64,000 bases of DNA from JAIQFF01 sp963788505 (GCA_963788505.1 CAWBGY010000009.1:806001-870000); one strand, 5' to 3'. Counted from the first letter of the stretch, positions 33,137-42,664 are shown. The notes: generated by a model not told the origin, from the letters alone. Numbers and translations are program-made.

Positions 33137-33907
33137 CTAAAACCCCATAATATTGTAGCCGCAGTCCACGTAAATCACTTCGCCGGTGATGCCGGAGCTG
33201 GCGTCCGAGGCCAGAAACACGCCGGTGGCGCCCACTTCGTTTACATCCACGTTGCGTTGCAATGGCGCGCGCTCGGCATGCGCCTTCATCATCTCGCCCA
33301 AGTCGCCAATGCCCCGCGCCGCCAGCGTTTTAATCGGGCCTGCCGAGATGGCGTTCACCCGGATTTTCTTCTTGCCCAGGTCATACGCAAGATAACGCAC
33401 GCTGCATTCCAGAGCGGCCTTGGCCACCCCCATGACGTTGTACCGGGGCACAACCCGCTCCGATCCGTAGTAGGTCATGGTGATGATGCTCCCGCCATCC
33501 TCCATGAGCGGCGCCGCGGCCCGGGCGAGCGCCACCAGTGAATACACGCTCACGTCGTGGGCAATGCGGAAACTTTCGCGCGAAGTGGCCACGAATTCCG
33601 CTTTCAGGGCTTCGGGGGGAGCAAAGGCAACGCTGTGTACCAGCACATGAAGCTTGCCATAGCGCTCTTTGAGTTGGCTGAAGAGTTGCTCGATGGCAGC
33701 GTCGTCGGACACATCGCACATAAGGGCTTCCGCGCCGGGCAGCGAAAGAATCAGGTCTTTGGCTTCCATTTCCAGGCGCTGGTTCTGGTAGGTAATGGCC
33801 AGCCTGGCGCCCGCATGGTGCAGTCCCTGCGCGATCGACCAGGCGATCGAGCGTTTGTTGGCGACTCCGAAGACCACCGCAACTCGACCTTCGAGGCTGG
33901 ATGACAT
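33137..33907 (-). CDS. fabI: Enoyl-[acyl-carrier-protein] reductase FabI
   Basis: 256 residues. The FabI nucleotide motif GVANKRSIAWSIAQGLHHAG, CDVSDDAAIEQLF, the catalytic Tyr-(X6)-Lys in RYNVMGVAKAALE, and SAGPIKTLAARGI are all present. It reduces trans-2-enoyl-ACP with NADH, the last step of each fatty-acid elongation round, and is the target of triclosan-type inhibitors. It stands alone, divergent from nothing near; the MFS gene upstream is on the same strand but 165 bases away across an iterated-word repeat. Confidence 0.96.
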   Translation of the reverse strand: MSSSLEGRVAVVFGVANKRSIAWSIAQGLHHAGARLAITYQNQRLEMEAKDLILSLPGAEALMCDVSDDAAIEQLFSQLKERYGKLHVLVHSVAFAPPEALKAEFVATSRESFRIAHDVSVYSLVALARAAAPLMEDGGSIITMTYYGSERVVPRYNVMGVAKAALECSVRYLAYDLGKKKIRVNAISAGPIKTLAARGIGDLGEMMKAHAERAPLQRNVDVNEVGATGVFLASDASSGITGEVIYVDCGYNIMGF

Positions 33908-33970
33908 GCAAGTCTCCTGGACTAAATTGGAACGGGAAAGAATAACAGTTTGAGCGGAGGGGAAGAAGTC

Positions 33971-34068
33971 AGAACTTCGATTTCAGATCGTGGCTCTGAG
34001 ATTCGCTGCGGCGCGACCGTCTCGGCAGAACTGAGATCTGAGAACTGAAATCTAAGATCTGAATTTGG
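33971..34068. repeat. Iterated-word inverted repeat (AGATCTGAGAACTGA words)
   Basis: The left arm has ttcagatcgtggctctgaga; the right arm has gagatctgagaactgaaatc and taagatctgaat. The words are imperfectly inverted across a GC-rich centre. It lies between the MFS and fabI genes and reaches the last codons of the MFS gene. Confidence 0.6.
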
Positions 34069-34072
34069 AAAT

Positions 34073-35326
34073 CTACTCCCCCACTACCGGCCCAAGCGCC
34101 GGGGTCACCGCTGCCGCCGGCCACACGGCCGTCACGAAAGCCACCGCGTACACCATGCCGATAATGCAAAAGCCTGCGACCAGGTTCCACTGGGCGACTG
34201 CGCCGACCAAAAATCCCAAGATGATTTGCAACAACGTGCCGGCGAAGTAAAACGTGTTCTGCACCCTCCCCATGAAGTGCTGCGGCACCTGTTCCATGAT
34301 GCTGGTGTTCATGGCCACCCCGCTCACGCCCCGGCCTGAACCCATGATGCCGTAAATCGCGACCGCGACCGCCAGCCAGGGCGAAAGAGGCACTACCGCC
34401 ATGGAAACTGCCAGCAGGGCCATGGAAATTGAGATGGAACGGCGCGAACCTACGGCGGCGATGAGCATTGGCGCGTAGAGCGCGCTGAGAAACGCGCCCG
34501 TGCCCCAACCTGCGTTCAGCCAGCCGTAGCCTACCGCGCCGGCGTGAAATACGGAGTCGCTCAACGGAGCGGTCACCACCACCCCTGTCATCATCGCACC
34601 CAGAAAAAGTGCCCAACTCACTCCCAGCGTGACCAAAGAGCGGCGGCCGCGAAGAAAATCGATCCCTTCGCGCATCTCGCGCACAAAACGCCCGACCGCG
34701 GTTTCAGCGGCGACGATGTCGGCCCGCAGTTCCGCCGGGCGGGGCACCACGTGGCGTCCCTTACGCACTCCGAGATAAAGCAGGAAGGACGCCAGGTAGG
34801 TTGAGAAGTCGATCAGCAATACGCCGCCCAGTCCGATGTGGTTATAGACAAATCCGACGATCGATCCGGCGATCAACCACCCGCCCTGAATTCCCGCCAG
34901 CAGAAACGTGTTGGCGTGGACAAATTCCTCCCCCGGGGTCAACTCCTGAATGAGAGCCGTGATTGTCGGCCAGAACATCCAGAACCCCGCGGCCACCAGC
35001 GTGTTCATGAGGTAGAGTTCCCAGACTTTCACCTTGCCGGCGAAGGCCAGCACCGAAACCACAAGAATGATGACTGCGCGGATCGCATCCAGCATCATCA
35101 CCAGACGGCGCCGGTCTTCGCGGTCGATGAGAACTCCAGTGAAGGGCAGCATCAACATGGCGGGCAGGGTTTGCAGCACCGCAAATGTTCCCAGCGCGAT
35201 CTCCGAGTGGGTGGCCTGCAGAATGTACCAGGCAACGGCGGCGGAATTCATGCCACTGCCCAGCATCGAAATCATGTTGGCGCCGAAAACGTATCGCAGC
35301 GCCCGCTTCTGCAGGATGGCACGCAT
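34073..35326 (-). CDS. Major facilitator superfamily transporter
   Basis: 417 residues with about 12 hydrophobic helices. The start has LRYVFGANMISMLGSGMNSA, and the loop between helices 2 and 3 carries FTGVLIDREDRRRLVMMLDA, the MFS A-motif variant of the MFS_3/EntS-like group. Such proteins export siderophores, macrolides or other small molecules. The specific substrate cannot be inferred. No regulator or biosynthesis genes are adjacent. Confidence 0.9.
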   Translation of the reverse strand: MRAILQKRALRYVFGANMISMLGSGMNSAAVAWYILQATHSEIALGTFAVLQTLPAMLMLPFTGVLIDREDRRRLVMMLDAIRAVIILVVSVLAFAGKVKVWELYLMNTLVAAGFWMFWPTITALIQELTPGEEFVHANTFLLAGIQGGWLIAGSIVGFVYNHIGLGGVLLIDFSTYLASFLLYLGVRKGRHVVPRPAELRADIVAAETAVGRFVREMREGIDFLRGRRSLVTLGVSWALFLGAMMTGVVVTAPLSDSVFHAGAVGYGWLNAGWGTGAFLSALYAPMLIAAVGSRRSISISMALLAVSMAVVPLSPWLAVAVAIYGIMGSGRGVSGVAMNTSIMEQVPQHFMGRVQNTFYFAGTLLQIILGFLVGAVAQWNLVAGFCIIGMVYAVAFVTAVWPAAAVTPALGPVVGE

Positions 35327-35400
35327 CTGTCAAATGTAAACGATTGGGCGGGACCCTCAAACCGGGCAGGGTTGGCGTGTCGAGTTCGTTTCCCTGCGTG

Positions 35401-35500
35401 CTTTGCGGTCAAAAGCTGTTCCCCGGCCAAGAGGGGCGGTCAAAAGCTTTTTACCGCAAAGAGCGCAAAGAATTCCGCAAAGAGCGCAAAGAACGCAAAG
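35401..35500. repeat. Iterated-word repeat (GCAAAGA words) with inverted outer arm
   Basis: CTTTGCGGT (35401-35409) pairs with ACCGCAAAG (35453-35461), followed by five GCAAAG units to 35500. It lies between the GT39-type and MFS genes. Confidence 0.8.
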
Positions 35501-35509
35501 CCAATCCGC

Positions 35510-36856
35510 TCAATCACGGCCTTGCGGGGAGCGGCGATGGATCTGCACCCGGCTGGCTTCCCAAAATAAATACACGACCAGCAGAATCATCTCCGGTTCG
35601 ATGGCGTGTTTGTAGCGGGGGAACGGGTTCACCAGGTAATACGGCAGCGGATAGATGAGCAGAAGGCAGGACAGCAGAAATCCTCCGGGCTTTCTCCCTC
35701 GCAGCGTCACCCAGAGACCCGCGAAGGCGAAGGCCGCGGGAAGAATGAACATGACATGGCGGGCGATCCTCAGATCATATCCGGCAACGATGTCAGCCTG
35801 GGGAGGTCCGATCCAGAAGTAGAGAACGCGGTTCAGGGTAAAACGGAAAAACTCTCCGGGATGTTCCCGGATGAATGCCCGGACCTGTTGTTGCTTCTCC
35901 TCCATGAATCGAATTTCACCCAGCTCTTGAAATCTGCGCATGGCCTCGGGATCGTTGCCGGGGTGCTGGCTGCGCGTCCACAGGCCGGTGGACTGGTCGT
36001 TATTGGCCATGTGCATTTCCAGGGAAAGATTGTCGCGAACAAAAACGAATTTGCCAAAGACGGTATAGTTGCGGACCAGCCAGGGGCTGACGACCATCCC
36101 CGCGGCCAGGATGCACAATCCCACGCCTACAAATTGGCGGGGCTGGCGGGGCAACCGCCACAGCAGGTAGAGCAAAAAGAATGGCAGCATCGAAAGCACC
36201 GCGGTATTGGTGAGCGCCAGGAGACCCCAGAGCATTCCGAATCCGATCCACATGCGCGGACGCGGCGGCCTGTCCGCCATGTTCAGGGTAAGCAGGAATG
36301 CCAGGCTCAACAGGAACGCGCTGAGACTCATCTCCCAGACCACGCGCACCGGCCAGTAGATGGCATAGGGAAACAGCGCCCAGGTCCAGGCTGTGGCCCG
36401 CGCCACCGCAACTCCGTAAATTTTCTCTCCGATTCGGTACAGCGTGAGACAGGTCAGTGCCGAAAAAATGCTATTGAAAGCCAGGATGACCCAGGCGGAA
36501 AGATTGCTGTAAATCCCAAACAGCTTAAAGACACCAGCCAGGATGTAAGGATAGACCGGCGGCGCCCAGGCGCTGGGTCCGGTGTAGAGATCCGTGGGAG
36601 AACTGAAACCCTGGCCCAGCGCAATTGAGCGGGCGATGCGTCCCATTTCCCATCCGAATTGGAAGTGATCGCGGCGGGGGGTGATGCGGTAGGTGTGGCC
36701 GATCGTGATGACGGCCAGGCGCAGCAGGAAGGCGATCAGCACGATGAAGAATATGGAATGCGTCCAGGGTCGACGCTGGAAGTCTGGTGCTGAACCTTCC
36801 GCTTGCACTGAATTTCTCTCGACTGCGGGCGAGTCCGTTTCCTCGCGACCCTGCAT
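35510..36856 (-). CDS. GT39-like membrane glycosyltransferase (PMT family)
   Basis: 448 residues with about 9-11 membrane helices. The first large external loop has the GT-C type acidic site (HTYRITPRRDHFQFGWEMGR near residue 55) and GPSAWAPPVYPYILAGVFKL. This fits dolichyl/polyprenyl-phosphate-mannose-protein mannosyltransferase-like enzymes and ArnT relatives, which move a sugar from a lipid carrier to protein or lipid at the outer face of the inner membrane. Acceptor unknown. It diverges from the secreted TPR gene with a 135-base spacer. Confidence 0.85.
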   Translation of the reverse strand: MQGREETDSPAVERNSVQAEGSAPDFQRRPWTHSIFFIVLIAFLLRLAVITIGHTYRITPRRDHFQFGWEMGRIARSIALGQGFSSPTDLYTGPSAWAPPVYPYILAGVFKLFGIYSNLSAWVILAFNSIFSALTCLTLYRIGEKIYGVAVARATAWTWALFPYAIYWPVRVVWEMSLSAFLLSLAFLLTLNMADRPPRPRMWIGFGMLWGLLALTNTAVLSMLPFFLLYLLWRLPRQPRQFVGVGLCILAAGMVVSPWLVRNYTVFGKFVFVRDNLSLEMHMANNDQSTGLWTRSQHPGNDPEAMRRFQELGEIRFMEEKQQQVRAFIREHPGEFFRFTLNRVLYFWIGPPQADIVAGYDLRIARHVMFILPAAFAFAGLWVTLRGRKPGGFLLSCLLLIYPLPYYLVNPFPRYKHAIEPEMILLVVYLFWEASRVQIHRRSPQGRD

Positions 36857-36991
36857 GAGCCCAGACTAGCACATGCGAATTTTGTGCCGATGGGCAATAG
36901 TTTTTCGCGGCGCATTGGGGCAAAAGCCTTCCGCTTGCATAACCCCATGCTTCAGAGCTACGATGCGCCGACGCAATTACGGAGGTGACGT

Positions 36992-38131
36992 ATGAAGCAC
37001 GGCCGCTGGCCCGTCCTGCTGGTTACCTTTCTGTTCGTTCTTATCTGTCCTGCCCTGGCGCAATTAGAAGCCCTCGTAATTCCGGCGGGTACTCCGGAGG
37101 ACCAGGCGCTGCAGGCCATCACCAAAGAGCCGGATGATCAAAAGAAGCTGGCGATGTATGAGGACTTCGTGAAGCAGTTCACGTCCAATCCGGCCGCCGT
37201 GGCCTATGGCAACTGGCAGATTTCGCAGGCCTACCAAAGCGCCGGCGATATGCAGAAAGCGCTCGACTATGGCGACAAGGCTTTGGCCAGTGCACCGCAC
37301 AGCCTCGATATCCTCGTGTCCCAGGCCAGCATCGCCCAGCAGATGAAGAACAACAGTAAGTTGTTGGACTACTCGGTGCGCGGCGGCGAACTCTACAACT
37401 CGATCGGCAAAGCAGCCAAACCGGCCGGAATGAGCGACCAGGATTTTGCCACCCAGACGGAACAGCAGAAGAGCTCTTCCGAAAAATCATACGAGTTCCT
37501 GGAGGCAGCCGCCTTCAATGTCATTGTTGACGAAACCAATGCCAAAGCGCGGATGAACGATATTGATCGTTTTACAGTCGCCTTCCCCCATTCCCGCTTT
37601 GACGAATCTGTTGCCTCGTACGCCATGATGTCGCTTTCCGAGCTCAAAGACGCGACCCGAGTGGTTGCTTTCGGCGAAAAAGCCCTGGCGGCGAATCCCG
37701 ATAATTTGCCCGCACTCCTGCTTCTGGCCAGCACGTACGTTGAGGATCCCAAGCCCGGCAGCGTGGCCAAGGGTGCCGCTTACGCGAAGAGGGCGATCGC
37801 TGCAGCCAAGGCGGATGCCCCGGATGCCGACCGTACTCGCAAGCTCTCGGGCGGGGTTGCCTACTCCACCCTGGGCTACGCCTATATGAAGCAGGAAAAA
37901 ACCGCGGCCGCGGTCCCTGAGTTGAAAGCCGCGACCGAGCTGCTCAAAGGGGTAGACGATCAGCAGTACGCGGTTGCTCTCTACCGGCTGGGCTTCGCCT
38001 ACGCCAAGCTGAACCACGTCAGCGAAGCGCGTGCGGTATTGATGGAAGCCGCCAAAATTCCTGGGCCGGTGCAACCCCTTTCGCAAGACTTATTGTCCAA
38101 GGTAAACGCGGCCCGCGCCAAGGGAAGGTAG
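36992..38131 (+). CDS. Secreted tetratricopeptide-repeat protein
   Basis: 379 residues; ATG with GGAGGTGA ahead, an excellent ribosome-binding site. Signal peptide about 1-24 (WPVLLVTFLFVLICPALA). The mature protein is almost all helical, with TPR-like pairs (SQAYQSAGDMQKALDYGDKA, SVASYAMMSLSELKDATRVV, VAFGEKALAANPDNLPALLL, YAVALYRLGFAYAKLNHVSE). Likely periplasmic and a scaffold for other proteins; partner unknown. Confidence 0.85.
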   Translation: MKHGRWPVLLVTFLFVLICPALAQLEALVIPAGTPEDQALQAITKEPDDQKKLAMYEDFVKQFTSNPAAVAYGNWQISQAYQSAGDMQKALDYGDKALASAPHSLDILVSQASIAQQMKNNSKLLDYSVRGGELYNSIGKAAKPAGMSDQDFATQTEQQKSSSEKSYEFLEAAAFNVIVDETNAKARMNDIDRFTVAFPHSRFDESVASYAMMSLSELKDATRVVAFGEKALAANPDNLPALLLLASTYVEDPKPGSVAKGAAYAKRAIAAAKADAPDADRTRKLSGGVAYSTLGYAYMKQEKTAAAVPELKAATELLKGVDDQQYAVALYRLGFAYAKLNHVSEARAVLMEAAKIPGPVQPLSQDLLSKVNAARAKGR

Positions 38132-38150
38132 CGATGATCGCAATCAGGGC

Positions 38151-38190
38151 GAGAAACTGACAACCAGGAACTGGAAACCGAGAACTGATC
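38151..38190. repeat. Iterated-word repeat (GAACTGGAAAC words)
   Basis: Consecutive variants gagaaactga, caaccaggaactgg, aaaccgagaactga lie between two convergent genes. The same wording appears at 58935-58972. Confidence 0.55.
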
Positions 38191-38200
38191 TCCCAGGCGT

Positions 38201-38875
38201 TTAGTGTTTCACCAAGTCGTCCGAAAGCAGGACTGCTTTGGACGCGAGATTGTGCGCGCGCTGTAAATCTCCTGCCTTTTCCGCAGTCTTGGCTTGCTCC
38301 ATGTACTTCCGAATCTGACTGATACTATCCTGCTGGCTTGAGTCCAACGAGCGGGACGAGATCTGCTTCAGATTGGCATCCGTCGCGGCCAGCAATTCAG
38401 TAGTGCTTTGGCGCTGGCTTGAGGCCTGCTCCGGGCTCATGCCTGGGGTGAGTTGGACCGCAGGATCGACCGTGCCCCCGTTGCGTACAACTTTCTTGTC
38501 CGGAGTTGCGCTTGTAGCCCCAGTGGTCTTCCGGTGGCGGTGTTTCTTTTTCGCCGTCTTCGGAGCCGGCGCCTTGGATTCCGGCTTCTTCGTAGCCGCT
38601 TCGGGCTGCGTCTTCTGAGGTTCTGGAGCGGCCTCCGGAGCAGGCGGGGCCGCAGTCGGCTCGGACTTGCGTTCCGCGCCGGATTGCGACGGTTCCGTCG
38701 CGGGACTCGGTGTACTGTTCTGCGGCGAATCCTGAAGGGAACCGGGGGGCGCTGCATCCGGCGGCGGCTGAGTCTCCTGCATGAGTTGAGGGGACCTTGC
38801 CTGAACTACGACGGCCGAGAGCGAAGGCGCCGCCAGCGCACAAAATCCGAGAATGAGAGCCAGATACATAGGCAC
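38201..38875 (-). CDS. Secreted Pro/Ala-rich protein with helical C-terminus
   Basis: 224 residues from a GTG (an ATG two codons in is an alternative). Signal peptide about 1-26. Residues about 30-125 are strongly Pro/Ala/Glu/Lys-rich and probably extended (PPDAAPPGSLQDSPQNS; a basic KTAKKKHRHRKTTG cluster near 110-120). The last 80 residues form helices (QQDSISQIRKYMEQAKTAEK, AGDLQRAHNLASKAVLLSDD). The layout recalls periplasmic linkers between membrane and wall. Family not recognised. Confidence 0.7.
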   Translation of the reverse strand: MPMYLALILGFCALAAPSLSAVVVQARSPQLMQETQPPPDAAPPGSLQDSPQNSTPSPATEPSQSGAERKSEPTAAPPAPEAAPEPQKTQPEAATKKPESKAPAPKTAKKKHRHRKTTGATSATPDKKVVRNGGTVDPAVQLTPGMSPEQASSQRQSTTELLAATDANLKQISSRSLDSSQQDSISQIRKYMEQAKTAEKAGDLQRAHNLASKAVLLSDDLVKH

Positions 38876-38991
38876 GTAAAATTGGATGTTACGAACCGCC
38901 CGTCAGGGTTACCCGGAATTCCAGCGCCAGTGCTGCCGTCCCCACACTCCCATGGCCCAGAATTCACGCGACTTTCACACTGGGTTCCTTC

Positions 38992-40854
38992 CTAGCTTCG
39001 AGTTACTGCTTCCTGCAGCGCATTCGAGCGGGTCTGGACCAGCGGCAAACGCAAGCGAAAGGTCGTGCCTTCTCCCTCAACCGATTCGAAGTCAACCGAT
39101 CCATAGTGCCATTGCAGAATCTGATAAGTCTGGGCCAGCCCGATCCCGGTTCCTTCTTTCTTGGTGGTGAAGTACAGCTCAAAAATCTTGTCCTGAGCCT
39201 CGGCGGGAATTCCGCTACCCTGGTCGCGAATTTCGGTGACGACCATATCGTCTTCGCGGCGCGCCGAGACCGTCAGCTTGCCCCCGTCCGGCATGGCTTG
39301 CACCCCATTGAGCACAACATTGAGGATGGCCTGCTTGATGAAATCAGTGTCCACTTTCACCGTCAAAGGCTGGGATGGCAGCTCACAGGCGATCGCCACA
39401 CCGTGCCGGCTGGCATCGGGCCCGGCCAACTGCACTCCATCCTCCAGCAGGCGGCGCAGGTCCGTTTCCTCCAGATGCAGATCGCGCGGACGGGTGAAAT
39501 CCACCAGGATCTGCACTACCCGGTCCAGGCGGTGAATCTCGCTGCCGATAATGTCCATGTGGCGCCGTGTGTCGGGATCGACCTGGCGCAGCTTCCCCTG
39601 CAGCAACTGCAGGTGCAAAACAATGGCGTTGATCGGATTCTTGACTTCGTGGGCCACGCCGCGGGTAATCCGGCCATTCGCAGAAAGCCGGCGGGACATT
39701 TCGATCTCGTCTTCGATGCGGCGAACTGACTCCGCATCGCGCATGGTCAGCAGCGCCCCGATGGGAGTTTCTTTTTCTCGGATAAGATCGAGAGAAATTT
39801 GCACTCGCCTCCCATTGGGAAACTCGATCTCACGCGGGGCGATCGGACTGCGCCGTTCAAACGCCTGCAACAGCAGCGCCCCGAACTCCGACTCGGAAGA
39901 AAAAATCCCGCGCGCCACCTGGCCCAGCAGTTCGCGCCGTGGCCGGCCCAGGAAGCGTTCCACCGACGCGCTCACCAGCACCACCCGGGTGTCGCGGGTG
40001 AACAGCATCAGGCCGTCCTGCAGATTGCCCATGATCTGGTCCACATTGTCTTTCAGAGCGGAAAAGATTTCCTTCGCGTCCCGCATCTGGCGTCCCAAGT
40101 GGGCGATTTTGAGGCTCACCAATCCATACTCATCGTGTCCGGCGTCGGGCTCACCCACGGCTTCCGCGCTGCCCGCTACGCTATCCAGGCTGCGATTGAT
40201 CTGCTCCAGCGGGCCCAGGGCAATGTGCGACAGGCCGGCAGCCAGGATCAGGGAAAGAAAAATCGCGATGCTGGAGAAGACCACCGCCTGCTGCAACCGG
40301 GGCGTCAATTCATTTTTCAGGAAGACCGTCGATACTCCCACCCGGATGCTGCCGAAGCGCGCCCCGTCCAGTTGTAGAGGGATGCGCACGTCATACACGG
40401 TGGGCGGGTTATACACCATGCGGAGTTGCCGCCGAAAGCTGGCGTTCTCCACCTCATGGAAGTCAGGCCGGTCGGGAACGGGCTTGTGAATCAGGTCGGG
40501 ATTGGTGTGCAGGATGGCTTTGCCGTCGCTATCGACGATGGCGGCGTCGTAAATGATCGGCCAGGTACCGACGACCGATTCCAGAAAATTATTGAGATCA
40601 CGATCGGTGCCCAGGTAGTACGCCACCGCCCGGTGCGTGGCTTGGGGATTGGTGGTGTCCACCTTGGTGCTGCTCAAATCAGGGGCGGCGTTGGCCGCCA
40701 GGTACGCCAGGTTCGAAGTCAACTGGGCTGCCGATTCACGCGCCGTGGTGATTCGCTGGCGTAGCAATTCGGAGATGTAGACATAGGAAAACGCCAGCGC
40801 CAGCACCGCGACCATGAAGGTGATGGCCAGCACGATTTTGGTTTTTCGGCGCAT
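38992..40854 (-). CDS. Membrane sensor histidine kinase
   Basis: 620 residues. Membrane helix 1 at about 8-28; a periplasmic sensor of about 160 residues (cache-like: AYYLGTDRDLNNFLESVVGT, IYDAAIVDSDGKAILHTNPD); helix 2 at about 191-213; HAMP about 214-265; a PAS-like domain about 270-385; HisKA with the H-box RGVAHEVKNPINAIVLHLQL; HATPase_c with NVVLNGVQAMPDGGK (N box), DQGSGIPAEAQDKIFELYFT and KEGTGIGLAQTYQIL. It lies downstream of an NtrC-type regulator on the same strand with an 84-base spacer, so the two form a two-component system. The spacer carries an iterated-word hairpin. The signal is unknown. Confidence 0.95.
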   Translation of the reverse strand: MRRKTKIVLAITFMVAVLALAFSYVYISELLRQRITTARESAAQLTSNLAYLAANAAPDLSSTKVDTTNPQATHRAVAYYLGTDRDLNNFLESVVGTWPIIYDAAIVDSDGKAILHTNPDLIHKPVPDRPDFHEVENASFRRQLRMVYNPPTVYDVRIPLQLDGARFGSIRVGVSTVFLKNELTPRLQQAVVFSSIAIFLSLILAAGLSHIALGPLEQINRSLDSVAGSAEAVGEPDAGHDEYGLVSLKIAHLGRQMRDAKEIFSALKDNVDQIMGNLQDGLMLFTRDTRVVLVSASVERFLGRPRRELLGQVARGIFSSESEFGALLLQAFERRSPIAPREIEFPNGRRVQISLDLIREKETPIGALLTMRDAESVRRIEDEIEMSRRLSANGRITRGVAHEVKNPINAIVLHLQLLQGKLRQVDPDTRRHMDIIGSEIHRLDRVVQILVDFTRPRDLHLEETDLRRLLEDGVQLAGPDASRHGVAIACELPSQPLTVKVDTDFIKQAILNVVLNGVQAMPDGGKLTVSARREDDMVVTEIRDQGSGIPAEAQDKIFELYFTTKKEGTGIGLAQTYQILQWHYGSVDFESVEGEGTTFRLRLPLVQTRSNALQEAVTRS

Positions 40855-40864
40855 GGGAAACTAC

Positions 40865-40932
40865 TGCAATTGGCAATTAGCATTCAGCTACCACCCATGG
40901 AAATTGGCCAATTGCCAATTGCTAATTGCTGC
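40865..40932. repeat. Iterated-word inverted repeat (CAATTGGCAATTAGC words)
   Basis: Left arm GCAATTGGCAATTAGCATT (40866-40884); right arm has GGCCAATTGCCAATTGC and TAATTGC (40906-40932). It sits between the response-regulator and kinase genes, inside the probable operon. Confidence 0.8.
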
Positions 40933-40938
40933 TTCCGC

Positions 40939-42336
40939 CTACTCCTCCCTCACTAAAGCCGCGTCGGCCGTGGCGTTGCCGTACTCTTTAAGCTTGTTAT
41001 GCAGGGTCTTCAAGCTGATCGCGAGAATCTCGGCCGCCCGGGTCTTGTTATTGTTGGTGGCCTCCAGAGTTTTCAGGATCAGCAGCTTCTCGGCTTCTTC
41101 GACCGTGGTTCCCACGCCCAGTCGTACCGTGTCGGAATCCTGGTCCGAACTCCGCAGACTGGATTGCCCGAACCCCGGTGGCAGGTGCTTGGTTTCGACC
41201 ACTGCGCCGTCGCACACAATGATCGCGCGCTCCAGCGTGTTGCGCATTTCGCGCACGTTGCCCGGCCAGGAATAGCTCTGAAAGGCGTTGAGCACGGCTT
41301 CACTGACACCTGCGACCTTGCGGCCATGCTTTTCGTTCATATCTGCCAGCAACGCCTGAACCAGTTCCGGGACGTCGTCCTTATGCTCGCGCAGAGGGGG
41401 CATGTGAATATTAAAAACGTTGAGGCGATAATAAAGATCGTTGCGCAGTTCACCCCGGGCAACGGCCTCCTCGGGAACTTTGTTGGTAGCGGCCAGGACG
41501 CGGACGTCGACCGTGGTCTCCACCTTGCTGCCCAGTCGGCGCACCTTGCGGTCTTCGAGAACGCGCAGCAGTTTGGCTTGCGTGGCCACCGGCATCTCGC
41601 CGATTTCGTCCAGCAGCAGAGTTCCACCCTCGGCCAGTTCGAAGCATCCGGTGCGACGCTCCAGGGCCCCGGTGAAGGCGCCTTTTTCGTGGCCGAAGAT
41701 TTCGCTTTCGATCAGCGTTTCCGGAATCGCAGCGCAATTGATGGGAACAAATGGTTTGTTCCGCCGCGGACTAAGCTCGTGAACGGTGCGGGCCACCAGC
41801 TCTTTGCCAGTCCCGCTGGCCCCGGTGATCAGCACCGAGGCGGTACTGGGCGAGACCATCTCGATGAGATGGAAGATCTCCTGCATCTTTTTTGAACTGC
41901 CAATCAGGCTGCCCAGCGAGCCGGCGTCGCGCAGTTTGCGGCGCGTGACCTCGAGTTCCGCGCGGGTTCCCAGCAAGGCCGATGCGTTTTGCAGGATGGT
42001 GTGCAACCGGTTCGTGTCAATCGGCTTGGTGATGTAGTCGTAGGCTCCCATGCGCATGGCCTGGACCGCGCTATCAATCGTGCCTTGCGCGGTCACCACC
42101 ACGACCGCCATGGTCTGGGCGTCGGTCGCCAGCTTCTCCAGCAGCTCCAATCCGCCCATGCGCGGCATTTTCATGTCCGTCACCACAATGGAAGGCGCCC
42201 AGGCTGCAACTTTTTCCAACCCTTCGGCACCGTCTTTCGCAGTTTCGGCCCGGTAGCCCCAGCCCGTGACCAGTTCGGCCAGGCCCGTCCGCTCATTTTC
42301 CTCATCCTCGACAATCAGTACTTTTTCGTGGGTCAT
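40939..42336 (-). CDS. NtrC-family sigma-54-dependent response regulator
   Basis: 465 residues. Receiver domain about 1-120 with phospho-acceptor Asp in VVTDMKMPRMGG and the VTAQGTIDSAVQAMRMGAYD motif. AAA+ domain about 140-380: Walker A GASGTGKELVARTVHEL, the GAFTGA loop that contacts sigma-54 (HEKGAFTGALERRTG), Walker B GGTLLLDEIGEMP. Fis-type HTH about 420-460 (AAEILAISLKTLHNKLKEYG). It activates RpoN-dependent promoters; its partner is the kinase just downstream. Targets are not visible. Confidence 0.96.
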   Translation of the reverse strand: MTHEKVLIVEDEENERTGLAELVTGWGYRAETAKDGAEGLEKVAAWAPSIVVTDMKMPRMGGLELLEKLATDAQTMAVVVVTAQGTIDSAVQAMRMGAYDYITKPIDTNRLHTILQNASALLGTRAELEVTRRKLRDAGSLGSLIGSSKKMQEIFHLIEMVSPSTASVLITGASGTGKELVARTVHELSPRRNKPFVPINCAAIPETLIESEIFGHEKGAFTGALERRTGCFELAEGGTLLLDEIGEMPVATQAKLLRVLEDRKVRRLGSKVETTVDVRVLAATNKVPEEAVARGELRNDLYYRLNVFNIHMPPLREHKDDVPELVQALLADMNEKHGRKVAGVSEAVLNAFQSYSWPGNVREMRNTLERAIIVCDGAVVETKHLPPGFGQSSLRSSDQDSDTVRLGVGTTVEEAEKLLILKTLEATNNNKTRAAEILAISLKTLHNKLKEYGNATADAALVREE

Positions 42337-42662
42337 AGAGGTCTGGCAGCCATTATTTAGGCTTTCCCGCCCGGCTGCAAGCGTGGCCGCGGGTTTGCCA
42401 ATCTTCTTGTCCGAAGAGAGGCGGATCTCTTCGATTCACAAAGACGGGTCGTGATGCCTTGGACCAGGTTCATAAGCCCGCTAGCATATCAAAATGAGAC
42501 ACTTAGCGCAGATCGTCCGACTGCCAAAAAGTGATCGGACCGCCTGATTTAGGGTAGAATCGTTTGCCGTAGTAAAGCCGGTATTCGGCATTCCACGCAA
42601 ACTCCCGGGGCTTGCCCAGCATCCGAGCGTGGACGTAGAAACTGGATTCTTTGGAGGATTGC
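42337..42662. other. Spacer upstream of the OmpA-like gene
   Basis: 326 bases between the divergent regulator and OmpA-like genes. Besides the promoter region expected on both sides, it holds a minus-strand open frame with coding-like composition (42503-42664). TAGAAT at 42554-42559 is a possible -10 element for the OmpA-like gene, with no good -35. Confidence 0.4.
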
Positions 42663-42664
42663 AT
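42503..42664 (-). CDS. Possible small protein or gene remnant, antisense to the OmpA-like leader
   Basis: 53 residues ending FAWNAEYRLYYGKRFYPKS and GGPITFWQSDDLR. The density of Tyr, Trp, Phe and Arg is unlike the random frames around it and looks like a genuine C-terminus. The only ATG (42664) overlaps the ATG of the OmpA-like gene on the other strand, and no ribosome-binding site is seen, so a remnant of a longer lost gene is as likely as a real short gene. Family not recognised. Confidence 0.35.
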   Translation of the reverse strand: MQSSKESSFYVHARMLGKPREFAWNAEYRLYYGKRFYPKSGGPITFWQSDDLR

